Source: Flavobacterium gelidicaeli (lineage in GTDB: Bacteria > Bacteroidota > Bacteroidia > Flavobacteriales > Flavobacteriaceae). Taken from it: a DNA stretch of 64,000 nucleotides. Made by a program: the position numbers and the translations under genes. The notes beneath the pieces are model-generated. The model made no database searches. It saw only the letters and a list, made by a program, of their open reading frames with translations, and was not told where the DNA came from. Shown here in pieces: positions 16,503 through 26,367 of this stretch; position 1 is the first letter of the stretch, and the number at the start of each line of letters is the position of its first letter. The DNA is taken from positions 248,001 to 312,000 of the forward strand of contig NZ_JABSNK010000003.1 in the NCBI RefSeq assembly GCF_013294005.1. Reading direction: 5' to 3'.

Positions 16503-18750
16503 CAGGAAAGTAGAGGTGAATTTTCACTCCTTTCCCTAAAGCCCCATCAGCTGTGATAAAACCATCGTGTTTACTCATTATTTTTTTACATAAAGCGAGA
16601 CCAATGCCTGATCCATCATAATCTTCCTTGCTATTTAATCTTGAAAATATTTTAAAAATCTTTTCTTTATATTCATTTTCAAAACCTATTCCATTATCTT
16701 CAATTTCTATAATATGATAGTGTCTTGGGTGTGAATTTAGAGTAGTAGATTTGTCGCTTATTTTTATAAATAAACTCTCATCTAAACTTTTAAATTTAAT
16801 TGAGTTATTGATAATATTTGAAAAAAGCTGCTTTAATAAAAAAGGAACTCCGTTAATATTAGGCAATTTTTCTATAACTAAAGTAGCTTTATTAGTTGTA
16901 AAACTATCTACTAACTCTTCTTCATTTAACTCTACAAACAAAGCATTTAAGTCTATTATTTCAAAATTAGAATTTTGAGCACCCGTTTTAGTATATTTAA
17001 GAATATCAGTGATTAAGTTTTGCATGCGCTCAGCCGAATTCTGCATTTTTAAAATTTTATTTTGGACATCTTCGGGAAGAACTTGTAATTCATTCCCACC
17101 TATTAATACGGATGCCATCATTCGTATTTTACGAAGAGGCTCTTGTAGATCGTGTGTACTAATCCAATTGATGTTCTCTAGCTCTGCATTAGTATCTTTA
17201 AGAATTTCAGTTAATTTTCGCTGATTTTCTTTATCTTCCTGCATTACAATTGAGCGCAATTGCATTTGTAAAAAATTATAAAAGTTCTCGCAAGCACTCA
17301 GTTCTGAGTTCAGCCAAATGCGGCTATGATCTTTAACATTCTCTATGAATTTTGCAAATGATTTTCTAGGAGTCAATTTATCAACAATATTTTCAGTTCC
17401 TTTTGTAGGGTTTCCTGCCCAATTAATTTCTTTTATAGTTTGATTTCGGTACCAAATAATACAATCAAAATCGTTATTCAACGAATAATAATTGATACCC
17501 GGAAAATGAGAAGAAATAAACGATAAATCGTTACTAATCGAAAACAAAGAATCGGTATAAAAATTATCTTCTTTAACAAATTCAGATAAAAAAAGTGCCA
17601 ATCTTTTACTGTTTTCATCAGCAGGTGTTTCACCAAATTGATATACTTCATTACCAATAACTGCAGTAAAACCATCACTGTTACAAAGTTCTAAAATAGC
17701 TTTATTCTCAATTAACTCTTTAATACCATCTCTACTAATGTCTGATTTTCTTGATGTTAAATTGCGTAATGCTGCATTTGCTTTTTTTGCAACTTCATAT
17801 TCTTCATTCAATAATCTCACATCAATTTGCGAAGTAATAAAATGACCGTGCAATTTAACTGCTGACTTAATTTCATCACTTAAAAATTTAGGAGAAGAAT
17901 GATGGCAAGTGATCAAACCCCAAAGCTTATTTTTATGAATCAATGAAATTGTTAGCGTGCTACCCACATGCATGTTTTTCAAGTATTCAATATGAATAGG
18001 AGAGACGCTCCTAAGAATTGACATACTTAGATCAAGAGTCTCAAATTTGGCTTCATTTAATTTATATAAAGGAACCGGAATGTAGTTTACATCACCTATA
18101 ATTCTCAGATGATTTTTAATATACAATTCTCTTGCTTGCGCTGGGATATCAGTATGAGGATAATGCAACCCTAAATATGGTTCTAAAAACGATTCTTTAC
18201 TTTCAGCAATGACTTCTCCATTGTACTCTTTATCAAAACGATAAACCATTACTCGATCATATTGGGTTATGTTTTTTACTGCAGTTGTAACTACTTGTGC
18301 TAAATCAATTAATGTATGTGTATTTTCTATATAACTTAACAATTGTTTAGAGGAATTAAACAAATCATTTCGTTCATCAAACTGTTCATTCAGAGGTTCA
18401 AATTCTAAAATTATTTGATCTTTGGCAGCATGCATACTAACCAAAAAAATAGTGTTATTAAGTTTGTAGTTAAAGGTTTTTACTTGATTACTGCAATCTA
18501 TTTTAAAGTCTTGCAGTGAAGCAATCATTTCATTATTAAATAATAAGGAAACTTTTTGTCCTAAAACTTTTTCGTAATTTAAACCTATAAAATTAGAACT
18601 ATTTTCACTACAAACAGTGATAATAGTTGTTTGTGAATCGATAGAAAGTAAAAATCCATGTGGCTGAATTGCTCCGGGAATATGTATGGGCTCGTCCTCA
18701 CAATTATTTAAATCAACAAGGCTATTATTAAGAATATTTTTAAAACTCAT
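16495..18750 (-). CDS. bphP: Bacteriophytochrome sensor histidine kinase
   Basis: 751 residues: PAS (1-130) with the biliverdin-binding Cys17 in NNCEDEPIHIPG, GAF (about 140-310) with PHTDIP (198-203; the usual form is PxSDIP), chromophore-contacting His residues at 253 and 283, PHY (about 330-500), then HisKA with phospho-acceptor His533 in STHDLQEP and a HATPase domain with DNGIGFE and GSGIGLALCKKI. It senses red/far-red light and signals by phosphotransfer. The response regulator gene lies 36 nt upstream in the same direction, and heme oxygenase converges from the other side, giving a complete light-sensing set. Confidence 0.95.
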   Translation of the reverse strand: MSFKNILNNSLVDLNNCEDEPIHIPGAIQPHGFLLSIDSQTTIITVCSENSSNFIGLNYEKVLGQKVSLLFNNEMIASLQDFKIDCSNQVKTFNYKLNNTIFLVSMHAAKDQIILEFEPLNEQFDERNDLFNSSKQLLSYIENTHTLIDLAQVVTTAVKNITQYDRVMVYRFDKEYNGEVIAESKESFLEPYLGLHYPHTDIPAQARELYIKNHLRIIGDVNYIPVPLYKLNEAKFETLDLSMSILRSVSPIHIEYLKNMHVGSTLTISLIHKNKLWGLITCHHSSPKFLSDEIKSAVKLHGHFITSQIDVRLLNEEYEVAKKANAALRNLTSRKSDISRDGIKELIENKAILELCNSDGFTAVIGNEVYQFGETPADENSKRLALFLSEFVKEDNFYTDSLFSISNDLSFISSHFPGINYYSLNNDFDCIIWYRNQTIKEINWAGNPTKGTENIVDKLTPRKSFAKFIENVKDHSRIWLNSELSACENFYNFLQMQLRSIVMQEDKENQRKLTEILKDTNAELENINWISTHDLQEPLRKIRMMASVLIGGNELQVLPEDVQNKILKMQNSAERMQNLITDILKYTKTGAQNSNFEIIDLNALFVELNEEELVDSFTTNKATLVIEKLPNINGVPFLLKQLFSNIINNSIKFKSLDESLFIKISDKSTTLNSHPRHYHIIEIEDNGIGFENEYKEKIFKIFSRLNSKEDYDGSGIGLALCKKIMSKHDGFITADGALGKGVKIHLYFPVN

Positions 18751-18786
18751 TACTCTATTTTAATTTATGTAGGCATTTATTTAAAA

Positions 18787-19227
18787 TTATACGTAAAAAA
18801 AATTATTAAAATCTACTTGATGATTTTCCCAATCAGTATTTACAAATGAGGTGATTAACGCAACCAAATCAGTAAAATCAGCTGGTTTTATTACGTAATG
18901 ATTTGCTCCAAGATTTTGACATTTATTTATAATATATTCTTCTGAACTTGTAGAATACATAACTATTGGGAAATGATTCAATTCAGGATCTTGTCTTATT
19001 TCTTCTAATAAATCAAAACCAGATTTAAATGGCATGTTAATATCTAATAAGAGCATTGAATTTTTTACATCATTCTTTTTAATATTTTCAATTAAATTTA
19101 TTCCGTTTTTAAAAGTATCTAAGTTAATAGGGGTATTTATAGCTTGAGATATTTGTTCAACGGCATCATTGAAAAACATTAAATCATCCTCATCGTCATC
19201 TGCATAAAATATTTTAATTTTGTCCAT
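18787..19227 (-). CDS. Response regulator, receiver domain only (Rcp1-like)
   Basis: 146 residues, a single CheY-like receiver: acidic pocket Asp10-12, phospho-acceptor Asp62 in LLLDINMPFKSG, Thr/Ser switch in MYSTSSEE and Lys114 in VIKPADF. There is no output domain, as in the Rcp1 partners of cyanobacterial phytochromes. It is the first gene of the operon with the phytochrome kinase and is the probable phosphate acceptor. Confidence 0.92.
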   Translation of the reverse strand: MDKIKIFYADDDEDDLMFFNDAVEQISQAINTPINLDTFKNGINLIENIKKNDVKNSMLLLDINMPFKSGFDLLEEIRQDPELNHFPIVMYSTSSEEYIINKCQNLGANHYVIKPADFTDLVALITSFVNTDWENHQVDFNNFFYV

Positions 19228-19276
19228 GTACTTTGAAGATTTTTAAAGTGATTAACATAATTTTAAGAATCGTTGA

Positions 19277-19284
19277 CAAAAATA
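19277..19284 (-). promoter_or_regulatory. Probable -7 box of response regulator-phytochrome operon
   Basis: Minus-strand TATTTTTG fits TAnnTTTG, 50 bases ahead of the response regulator start. Confidence 0.45.
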
Positions 19285-19406
19285 AAAAAATCAAATAAAC
19301 TATTAGCATAATTTTTTGGTAAAATTAGGAATGTACTAGCTGAAGTAATTATGATTAAATTATTTATAAAAATATAACAATTTTAACGTAAAGTGTTATA
19401 TTTTTT

Positions 19407-19414
19407 TATCTTTG
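19407..19414 (+). promoter_or_regulatory. -7 box of dehydrogenase E1 gene
   Basis: TATCTTTG fits TAnnTTTG. It lies inside the longest possible reading frame, which argues for the downstream ATG at 19438 as the true start. Confidence 0.6.
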
Positions 19415-19437
19415 AGATGCGAATTAAAGCCATACTA

Positions 19438-21414
19438 ATGAAATTTGAAAGAAAAAATCTCAGTGATGAAATCCTATTGGATTTATATAAAAAAATACTA
19501 AAACCAAGGTTAATAGAAGAAAAAATGCTGATCTTGATTCGTCAAGGAAAGGTTTCTAAATGGTTTTCAGGAATTGGGCAAGAAGCCATATCTGTAGGAG
19601 TGACCGCTGTCTTGGACAATGATGAATATATTTTGCCTATGCACCGTAACTTAGGGGTATTCACTGGTAGGGATATTCCTTTGTACCGCTTATTCTCGCA
19701 ATGGCAAGGAAAAGCCAATGGTTTTACCAAAGGTCGTGATCGAAGTTTTCACTTTGGAACACAACAATACAAAATTATAGGAATGATTTCGCATTTAGGA
19801 CCGCAATTAGGGGTTGCTGACGGAATCGCTTTGGCAAATAAATTAAAGAAAAACGGAAAAATCACTGCTGTATTCACTGGGGAAGGCGCTACATCCGAAG
19901 GAGATTTTCATGAAGCGTTGAATATTGCTTCGGTTTGGGAACTGCCTGTATTATTTGTTATAGAAAACAATGGTTACGGACTCTCAACTCCTACAAACGA
20001 GCAATACCGTTGCGAAAACCTTGCAGACAAAGGAAAAGGATATGGAATGGAAAGCCATATTGTAGATGGAAATAATCTTCTAGAAGTTTATAATCTTTTG
20101 TCTGAATTGAAAGCTTCTATGAAAATTAATCCACGTCCTGTTTTATTAGAATTTAAAACTTTTAGAATGCGTGGTCATGAGGAGGCGAGTGGCACTAAAT
20201 ATGTTCCGCAAGAATTAATGGATCAATGGGCAGTAAAAGATCCTGTTGAAAATTATAGAAAATTTCTAAAGGAAAATAAAATATTAACTGAAGAATTTGA
20301 CGAAAGTCTGCGCGCCGAAATCAAGAAAGAAATTGATGATAGTTTGGCTATAGCCAATGCAGAACCTGAAATTGAAGCTACATTAACTGAAGAGTTAAAT
20401 GATATTTACAAACCGTTTGTATTTGAAGAAGTTAAGCCTAAAATAGAAAAAGTAAATATTCGTTTTATAGATGCTATTTCTACTAGTTTAAGACAATCCA
20501 TGGAACGCCACGACAACTTAGTGATTATGGGCCAAGACATAGCCGAATATGGTGGAGCTTTTAAAATCACGGACGGATTTGTTGCACAATTTGGTAAAGA
20601 ACGGGTAATCAATACGCCTATTTGCGAGAGTGCTGTAGTATCAGCTGGAATGGGATTATCAATCAATGGATATAAAGCAATTGTAGAAATGCAGTTTGCC
20701 GATTTTGTTTCGACTGGATTCAATCCAATAGTGAATTTATTGGCTAAGTCGCATTACCGTTGGCTAGAAAAAGCAGATGTAGTTGTGCGAATGCCTTGTG
20801 GTGGTGGAACTCAAGCTGGACCGTTTCATTCCCAAACAAATGAGGCTTGGTTTACTAAAACGCCAGGTTTAAAGGTGGTTTACCCAGCTTTTCCTTATGA
20901 TGCCAAAGGTTTATTGAACGAGGCTATCAATGACCCTAATCCAGTTTTATTTTTTGAACACAAGCAATTGTACCGTTCTGTTTATCAAGAAGTGCCAAAA
21001 GACTATTATACTTTGCCTTTAGGAAAAGCAGCTTTATTAAAAGAAGGTAATGAGGTAACTATCATTGCTTTTGGTGCCGCTGTGCATTGGGCATTAGATA
21101 CTTTAGATAAAAATCAGGAAATCTCAGCTGATTTATTAGACCTAAGAACATTACAACCTCTTGATACTACTGCTATTTTTGCTTCTGTTAAGAAAACTGG
21201 AAGAGTGATTATCTATCAAGAAGATTCCTTATTTGGTGGTATTGCCAGCGATATTTCGGCAATGATCATGGAAGAATGTTTCCAGTATCTAGACGCTCCC
21301 GTAAAACGAGTTGCCAGTTTAGATTCGCCTATTCCGTTTACAAAAGCATTAGAAGATCAGTATTTACCTAAAGGCCGATTTGAAAAAGAATTACTAACGC
21401 TATTAGCATATTAA
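19438..21414 (+). CDS. 2-oxoacid dehydrogenase E1, fused alpha and beta subunits
   Basis: 658 residues. The N-terminal half is an E1-alpha domain with the thiamine diphosphate site [15 protein letters not shown] and ENNGYG. The C-terminal half (from about 340) is an E1-beta transketolase-like domain with [27 protein letters not shown] and the C-terminal transketolase part with [10 protein letters not shown]. Both halves look intact. The alpha motif order fits the branched-chain 2-oxoacid dehydrogenase group, which decarboxylates the keto acids of Val, Leu and Ile to make branched acyl-CoA primers. E2 and E3 genes are not nearby. The start follows the promoter position. Confidence 0.9.
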   Translation: MKFERKNLSDEILLDLYKKILKPRLIEEKMLILIRQGKVSKWFSGIGQEAISVGVTAVLDNDEYILPMHRNLGVFTGRDIPLYRLFSQWQGKANGFTKGRDRSFHFGTQQYKIIGMISHLGPQLGVADGIALANKLKKNGKITAVFTGEGATSEGDFHEALNIASVWELPVLFVIENNGYGLSTPTNEQYRCENLADKGKGYGMESHIVDGNNLLEVYNLLSELKASMKINPRPVLLEFKTFRMRGHEEASGTKYVPQELMDQWAVKDPVENYRKFLKENKILTEEFDESLRAEIKKEIDDSLAIANAEPEIEATLTEELNDIYKPFVFEEVKPKIEKVNIRFIDAISTSLRQSMERHDNLVIMGQDIAEYGGAFKITDGFVAQFGKERVINTPICESAVVSAGMGLSINGYKAIVEMQFADFVSTGFNPIVNLLAKSHYRWLEKADVVVRMPCGGGTQAGPFHSQTNEAWFTKTPGLKVVYPAFPYDAKGLLNEAINDPNPVLFFEHKQLYRSVYQEVPKDYYTLPLGKAALLKEGNEVTIIAFGAAVHWALDTLDKNQEISADLLDLRTLQPLDTTAIFASVKKTGRVIIYQEDSLFGGIASDISAMIMEECFQYLDAPVKRVASLDSPIPFTKALEDQYLPKGRFEKELLTLLAY

Positions 21415-21437
21415 AACAATTAAAATAAAAACTAATT

Positions 21438-21476
21438 TCCCTTATTGATTCCGTATCAAATAAGGGATTTTTTTTT
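21438..21476 (+). terminator. Terminator after E1 gene
   Basis: Stem TCCCTTATT (21438-21446) with AATAAGGGA (21459-21467) plus an inner GAT/ATC pair, then a run of nine T. Confidence 0.85.
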
Positions 21477-21504
21477 CATTTAAAAAAGGATACTAGAATA
21501 GTGC

Positions 21505-21533
21505 TTGCTACAAAGCATTTTTTTCTATCTTTA
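21505..21533 (+). promoter_or_regulatory. Promoter of DUF885 gene
   Basis: TTG (21505-21507), an 18-nt spacer and TATCTTTA (21526-21533) agree with the flavobacterial consensus except for the final base. It rules out the longer frame starting at 21501. Confidence 0.65.
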
Positions 21534-21554
21534 TTTTTTTTAAAATATACCACT

Positions 21555-23312
21555 ATGAAAAAAATAATATTCTCTTTTATATTCCTTAGTGTACTTGTTT
21601 CTTGCAAAAAGAAAGAAGAAGTCATTAAGGCTGAAAATCTAGATTTAAAATTCGAAAAATATAAGGAAAGTTTCATCACAAACCTTTGGGATGTCTATCC
21701 TGATTGGGCTGCTAACCAAGGATATCACAAGGGAGATAGTATTTTAGTTGTACCTGATTCTGCTTACGCAAAAAGGCAACTGGATTTTGCTCACATACAA
21801 TTAGATTCATTGCGTGCTTATCCTTTAGAGAAACTTTCGGATAATAATAAAACCGACTTACATCTAATTCAAAATCAGTTACAGAATACTATTTTTAGAA
21901 TTGATAAATTAAAATCAGACGAGTGGAATCCTTCTGAATATAATGTCTGTGGCTCTTTTGCCGAAATATTAAATGGAAAATACGACTCTTTAGAAGCACG
22001 TTTACATAGTTTTAATATAAAAATGAACAATATTCCTGCTTATTATGAAGCAGCCAAAAAGAAAATTAAAAATCCTACTCTAGAGCACACTTCATTGGCT
22101 ATAGCCCAAAATTTAGGTGGTGTTTCCGTTTTTGAAAAAGAATTGATTGCTGCTTTAAGCAAAAGTAAATTAAGCGTTACTGAAAAAGACGAAATTAAAT
22201 CAAAAGCGAAACTTGCAGTAGCAGCAGTAAAAGAATATGCTGACTGGTTGAAAGAATTAGAAAATACCACACCGCGTTCTTTTAGATTAGGAGCGGATTT
22301 GTATGCAAAGAAATTTGATTTAGACATTCAGTCGAGTTATGAAGTAGATTCTATATATAAAAAAGCGGTACATCACAAAAAAGAATTGCACCAAAAAATG
22401 TTTGTAATTGCTGACCGTTTATGGGAAAAATACAATAAAAAAGAAGTTAAACCTCTAGATAGTTTAACGTTAATAAAACTAGTAATTGATAAAATATCAG
22501 TTCAACATACAACACCAGCTAAATTTCAATCGGAAATTGAAAAACAAATTCCAGAGTTAGTTGCTTATGTCAAAGAGAAAGATTTGCTGTATATCGACCC
22601 TTCAAAACCTTTAGTTGTTAGAAAAGAACCTAGCTATATGGCTGGTGTTGCTGGTGCGTCAATCTCAGCGCCCGGACCGTATGATAAAAATGCAAATACC
22701 TATTATAATGTAGGAAGCATGTCAGGATGGTCACCAGAAAAGTCAGAAAGTTACTTAAGAGAATACAACGATTACATTTTACAAATTCTAAATATTCACG
22801 AAGCAATTCCAGGTCATTATACACAATTAGTTTACAGCAATCAATCACCAAGTATCATTAAGGCTATTCTAGGAAATGGCGCTATGATAGAAGGTTGGGC
22901 AGTTTATACTGAGTTGATGATGCTTGAAAGCGGATACAAAAACTCTGATGAAATGTGGTTGATGTATTACAAGTGGAATTTAAGAACAACGTGTAATATG
23001 ATTTTGGATTACAGCGTACATACTAAAAACATGAGTCAGGAAGATGCTATGCATTTGTTAATTAATGAAGCATTCCAACAACTAGCTGAAGCAGAAGGAA
23101 AATGGAACCGTGTTACTTTATCACAAGTACAACTTAGTTCTTACTTTACAGGATATACAGAGATTTATGATTTTAGAGAAAAACTAAAAAAAGAGCAAGG
23201 TGCACAATTTAATTTGAAACAATTTCACGAGAAATTTTTGAGCTATGGTAGTGCTCCAGTCAAATATATAAAAGGATTGATGCTTCAGGAAGTAAAAAAT
23301 AAAAATAAGTAA
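21555..23312 (+). CDS. DUF885 family lipoprotein, putative metallopeptidase
   Basis: 585 residues. The N-terminus is a lipoprotein signal (MKKIIFSFIFLSVLVSC, lipobox Cys17) followed by a Lys/Glu-rich linker. The large helical domain has HEAIPGH (HExxxGH zinc-binding pattern) and a downstream Glu in AMIEGWAVYTE, the DUF885 signature. The family is thought to be Zn-dependent peptidases of the periplasm or surface, but the substrate is not known. The start at ATG 21555 is supported by both the signal peptide and the promoter. It is monocistronic. Confidence 0.87.
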   Translation: MKKIIFSFIFLSVLVSCKKKEEVIKAENLDLKFEKYKESFITNLWDVYPDWAANQGYHKGDSILVVPDSAYAKRQLDFAHIQLDSLRAYPLEKLSDNNKTDLHLIQNQLQNTIFRIDKLKSDEWNPSEYNVCGSFAEILNGKYDSLEARLHSFNIKMNNIPAYYEAAKKKIKNPTLEHTSLAIAQNLGGVSVFEKELIAALSKSKLSVTEKDEIKSKAKLAVAAVKEYADWLKELENTTPRSFRLGADLYAKKFDLDIQSSYEVDSIYKKAVHHKKELHQKMFVIADRLWEKYNKKEVKPLDSLTLIKLVIDKISVQHTTPAKFQSEIEKQIPELVAYVKEKDLLYIDPSKPLVVRKEPSYMAGVAGASISAPGPYDKNANTYYNVGSMSGWSPEKSESYLREYNDYILQILNIHEAIPGHYTQLVYSNQSPSIIKAILGNGAMIEGWAVYTELMMLESGYKNSDEMWLMYYKWNLRTTCNMILDYSVHTKNMSQEDAMHLLINEAFQQLAEAEGKWNRVTLSQVQLSSYFTGYTEIYDFREKLKKEQGAQFNLKQFHEKFLSYGSAPVKYIKGLMLQEVKNKNK

Positions 23313-23318
23313 AAAATT

Positions 23319-23351
23319 AAAGACCCAATTAGTAACGCTAATTGAGTCTTT
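23319..23351. terminator. Bidirectional terminator
   Basis: AAAGACCCAATTAG pairs with CTAATTGAGTCTTT with a single mismatch, around a short loop, between the DUF885 gene and the convergent 38-residue gene. Confidence 0.75.
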
Positions 23352-23360
23352 ATCTTTAGT

Positions 23361-23477
23361 CTAAAAATAGCCTAATATCCAGTAAATAATTATAAACAGG
23401 AGGATAGTACCAAAGCATCCACCACCTAATTTTTTGGCTCCCCAGCCTGCGAGTATTGTTTTAAAGAATCCGTTCAT
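23361..23477 (-). CDS. 38-residue membrane peptide
   Basis: A short frame from ATG 23475-23477 to TAG 23361-23363. The peptide starts MNGFFKTILAGWGAKKLGGG and continues with a single hydrophobic helix (FGTILLFIIIYWILGYF). The Gly-rich basic N-terminus followed by an aromatic membrane helix, codon-like composition and the convergent terminator suggest a real gene. I recall similar short hypothetical proteins in flavobacteria but cannot name a family. It would be an inner-membrane peptide. Confidence 0.65.
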   Translation of the reverse strand: MNGFFKTILAGWGAKKLGGGCFGTILLFIIIYWILGYF

Positions 23478-23809
23478 GGTTTAAATTATTGGTTAGTATT
23501 TCTAATTTTTGTTAAAACTACCCCAATTAAATGTAGAAATCTTCATTACAGTATAATGTTGAAATAAAATCTATTAATTTTGAAAAAAAATTAAACAATT
23601 CAATAAAGTGATACCAATTTTAATTTGATTATGAAAATACATTTTACAGCAAGATAATGACCAAAAACATTAAAAATATTTTACAGCTATTGCAAAAGAT
23701 TTACTTGCTGAGCCTTTTAAAGTATATAAAACAACTCAAATTGCTTAAATTATACTATTTCAGAATTAAGATTTTATAATATAAATTTACCAAAAATTAA
23801 TTTACCATA
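23478..23809. other. Intergenic region, no gene seen
   Basis: 332 AT-rich bases between the divergent 38-residue and 74-residue genes. No strong hairpin or exact promoter match was found. Confidence 0.45.
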
Positions 23810-24034
23810 ATGAAGCCTTTAAATGAAAAGAATATTCTCAAAGATGCCACTATAAATAAAGTGCAATTTGATAAAGAATGGTTTTATAAATTTGACGATA
23901 TTGCTTTTTATCTAAAAGAAGATTTAACTGAAGTCGATTGCATTTATTTACCAATGATGATTGATGGCGAGCAAGAATTTGTCAAATGCTGCACTTATGA
24001 AGATATTATAAGAGGACGCAAAGAGTTTAAATAA
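23810..24034 (+). CDS. Hypothetical 74-residue protein
   Basis: A small soluble protein of mixed charge: FDKEWFYKFDDIAFYLKED in the middle and VKCCTYEDIIRGRKEF near the end. The pattern of an aromatic EWFY followed by a DIAFYLKxDLT segment is faintly like BRO-N/phage antirepressor fragments, but this is weak. A good terminator lies directly after the stop, which supports expression. Function unknown. Confidence 0.55.
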   Translation: MKPLNEKNILKDATINKVQFDKEWFYKFDDIAFYLKEDLTEVDCIYLPMMIDGEQEFVKCCTYEDIIRGRKEFK

Positions 24035-24060
24035 TACCAATTCAATTTTAAAATTTCATG

Positions 24061-24098
24061 AAACCAATAATGAGATTCAATTCTTGTTATTGGTTTTT
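24061..24098 (+). terminator. Terminator after the 74-residue gene
   Basis: AAACCAATAA (24061-24070) pairs perfectly with TTATTGGTTT (24087-24096) and is followed by T residues. The remaining 24100-24448 holds only AT-rich DNA and a -7 box. Confidence 0.8.
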
Positions 24099-24418
24099 AC
24101 TATTTAGTGATGTACTGAGAATCGCTTAAATTATTATTTTACACACATTGGTTCAAATATGCGATTTTTGAGTACTATCACAAATGAACTATAATTTATA
24201 TTATGTAAAATAGAAAATAATAAAACCTCCCTATTGTTAACATTTAAATCAATAATCAAGTTTTTAAACAAAATCCTAAAACACTTTAAAAACATTGAAA
24301 AAAAATCACTGAATAACTGCTACAATAAATTATAGCGTAGAATTTATATTAAAAAACGTTTTATCGATAAATTATAATCATACAACAGATTCTACAGTAA
24401 AAACCATAAAATATTTAC

Positions 24419-24426
24419 TAATTTTG
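24419..24426 (+). promoter_or_regulatory. -7 box of CBS/nucleotidyltransferase operon
   Basis: TAATTTTG fits TAnnTTTG, 22 bases before the ATG. Confidence 0.5.
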
Positions 24427-24448
24427 TTTTATTAAACAACTAACGTCT

Positions 24449-26365
24449 ATGAATACAATTGCGAATAACATTGCTGATTTTTTAAAAGAATATGCGCCAT
24501 TCAATCATTTAACTTTTGAAGAGTTAGCAACTATTGCTACAAACATTCGTGTTGTTAATTTAGAAGTAAATAAAACACTTTTTCAAATAAACGATCCCTT
24601 ACACGACAGTTTTTATGTAGTAGCGTCAGGTTTGGTTAATTTATCTGTAATTGCTGATGCTGAAGAAAACATTTTAAATAAATGTCATGAGGGCGCTATT
24701 TTTGGACTAAGACCTTTTTTTGCTAAAAATAATTATACAATGACAGCAAAAGCACGCGAAGAAAGTGTTGTTTATGCCATTCCAATAGCCGTATTTAGAC
24801 CTTTTATAGCTGAAAATACAGATGTTTTGAATTTTCTACTTGAAAATTTTGCTATAAATACCCGCAATTCAAAAGATAAAGAAAGCATGCACAACAATCA
24901 GATCTCGGATTCTGTATTTTATACGGGTCAAACTTCTGAAATGCAGTATTTTCAAACACTATCTTATAATAACAGCCCACTTATTGTTGCGCCATTGACA
25001 TTGGTTCAGGAAGTTGCACAATTAATGGCCGAATCAAAAATTACTAGTGCTATTATTTGTAAAAATGATTTACCTATAGGGATTGTAACTGATAATGACT
25101 TGTCGGCTAAAATAGCTACGGGACGTTTCCCTATTTCAGCTTTAATTGACAAAATAATGGTTTCTCCGGTAATTACCGTTTTAGAAAATGTTTCTTTAGC
25201 AGAAGCTCAACTTCTAATGCTTAAAAATAACGTTTCTCATTTGTGTGTTACCCAAGATGGATCAGATAAATCTATAGTTAAAGGCGTAATTTCTGAACAT
25301 GATTTAGTAGTTGCTCAAGCAAATAATCCTGGCGTTTTAGTCAAAGAAATTAAACGTTCACAAACGGCTAAAGAATTAAAACAAATTCGATTAAGATTAG
25401 CCGATTTAATTCAACACTCGATTCAAAAAAATATACCGCTCACACATGTTAATAATATTGCTAGCGAAATTACCTTTGCGTTACTAAAACGTGCGATTGA
25501 ATTGTCTATTTTAGAATTAGGCTCCCCTCCTGCTCGATTCGCGTGGTTAAGTATTGGTAGTCAAGGGCGTAAGGAACAATTATTACCCACAGATCAAGAT
25601 AGTATATTAATTTTTGAGGATGTAATACCTGAAAAATATAGAGAAGTAAAAGATTATTTCCTGAATTTAGCTATAAAAGCAACTGAAATTCTTGAAAAAG
25701 TAGGTTATGAATATTGTCCAAACGGGCACATGGCCAGTAATACTTTATGGTGTAAATCATTAACTGATTGGATTAAACAATACCATAACTGGATCAATAC
25801 TCCCGGAGAAAACAGTAATGATTTAGCGAGTATTTTCTTTGATTACGAAATTGTTTATGGAGAACAAAAAATTGAAGATGCTATTAATAATGAGGTTTTT
25901 AAAAATGTAGAAAATAATACCTTATTTTATGACTTTTTAGGTAATGATGCTTTAAGAAAAAATGCACCACTTAGTTTCTTTAAAAATTTCAACGTAGAAG
26001 AAGAAGGTCCTAATAAAGATAAATTTGATATTAAAACACTCGCTCTTATGCCACTAATTGATGGTGCACGTTTGTTTACTTTGAGTTTTAATATTAAAGG
26101 AATCAACAACACCTACATACGCTTTAAACAATTAGCGATGACTGATCCTAAGCATGCTGAAACATATTTAGAATGTGCTGAAGCCTTCTTAGTTTTATCA
26201 AAAATTAGAGCTCTTGAAGGTCTTAAAAATGATACATCTGGACAGTATATTAATCTTGAAGAATTATCAAAAATTGATAAAGACAAATTAAAAAATGCTT
26301 TGGCTCCAATGCGTGATTTAGAGGATTTGATAAAAGATAAATTTCAACTAACACAATTTTCATAA
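24449..26365 (+). CDS. cNMP-binding, CBS and DUF294 nucleotidyltransferase protein
   Basis: 638 residues in three parts. The N-terminal cyclic-nucleotide-binding fold (about 10-140) is followed by a pair of CBS domains (about 165-290), which sense adenine nucleotides. The C-terminal DUF294 nucleotidyltransferase-like region has the motif GSQGRKEQLLPTDQDS with an Asp-x-Asp, then a helical DUF294_C domain. Relatives in other bacteria sit beside acetyl-CoA synthetase and a DnaQ-like exonuclease gene. Here the exonuclease is 2 nt downstream and acs lies 6 kb away past a polyketide operon. It probably has a regulatory role linked to acetate or nucleotide status; this is inference. Confidence 0.88.
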   Translation: MNTIANNIADFLKEYAPFNHLTFEELATIATNIRVVNLEVNKTLFQINDPLHDSFYVVASGLVNLSVIADAEENILNKCHEGAIFGLRPFFAKNNYTMTAKAREESVVYAIPIAVFRPFIAENTDVLNFLLENFAINTRNSKDKESMHNNQISDSVFYTGQTSEMQYFQTLSYNNSPLIVAPLTLVQEVAQLMAESKITSAIICKNDLPIGIVTDNDLSAKIATGRFPISALIDKIMVSPVITVLENVSLAEAQLLMLKNNVSHLCVTQDGSDKSIVKGVISEHDLVVAQANNPGVLVKEIKRSQTAKELKQIRLRLADLIQHSIQKNIPLTHVNNIASEITFALLKRAIELSILELGSPPARFAWLSIGSQGRKEQLLPTDQDSILIFEDVIPEKYREVKDYFLNLAIKATEILEKVGYEYCPNGHMASNTLWCKSLTDWIKQYHNWINTPGENSNDLASIFFDYEIVYGEQKIEDAINNEVFKNVENNTLFYDFLGNDALRKNAPLSFFKNFNVEEEGPNKDKFDIKTLALMPLIDGARLFTLSFNIKGINNTYIRFKQLAMTDPKHAETYLECAEAFLVLSKIRALEGLKNDTSGQYINLEELSKIDKDKLKNALAPMRDLEDLIKDKFQLTQFS

Positions 26366-26367
26366 TT

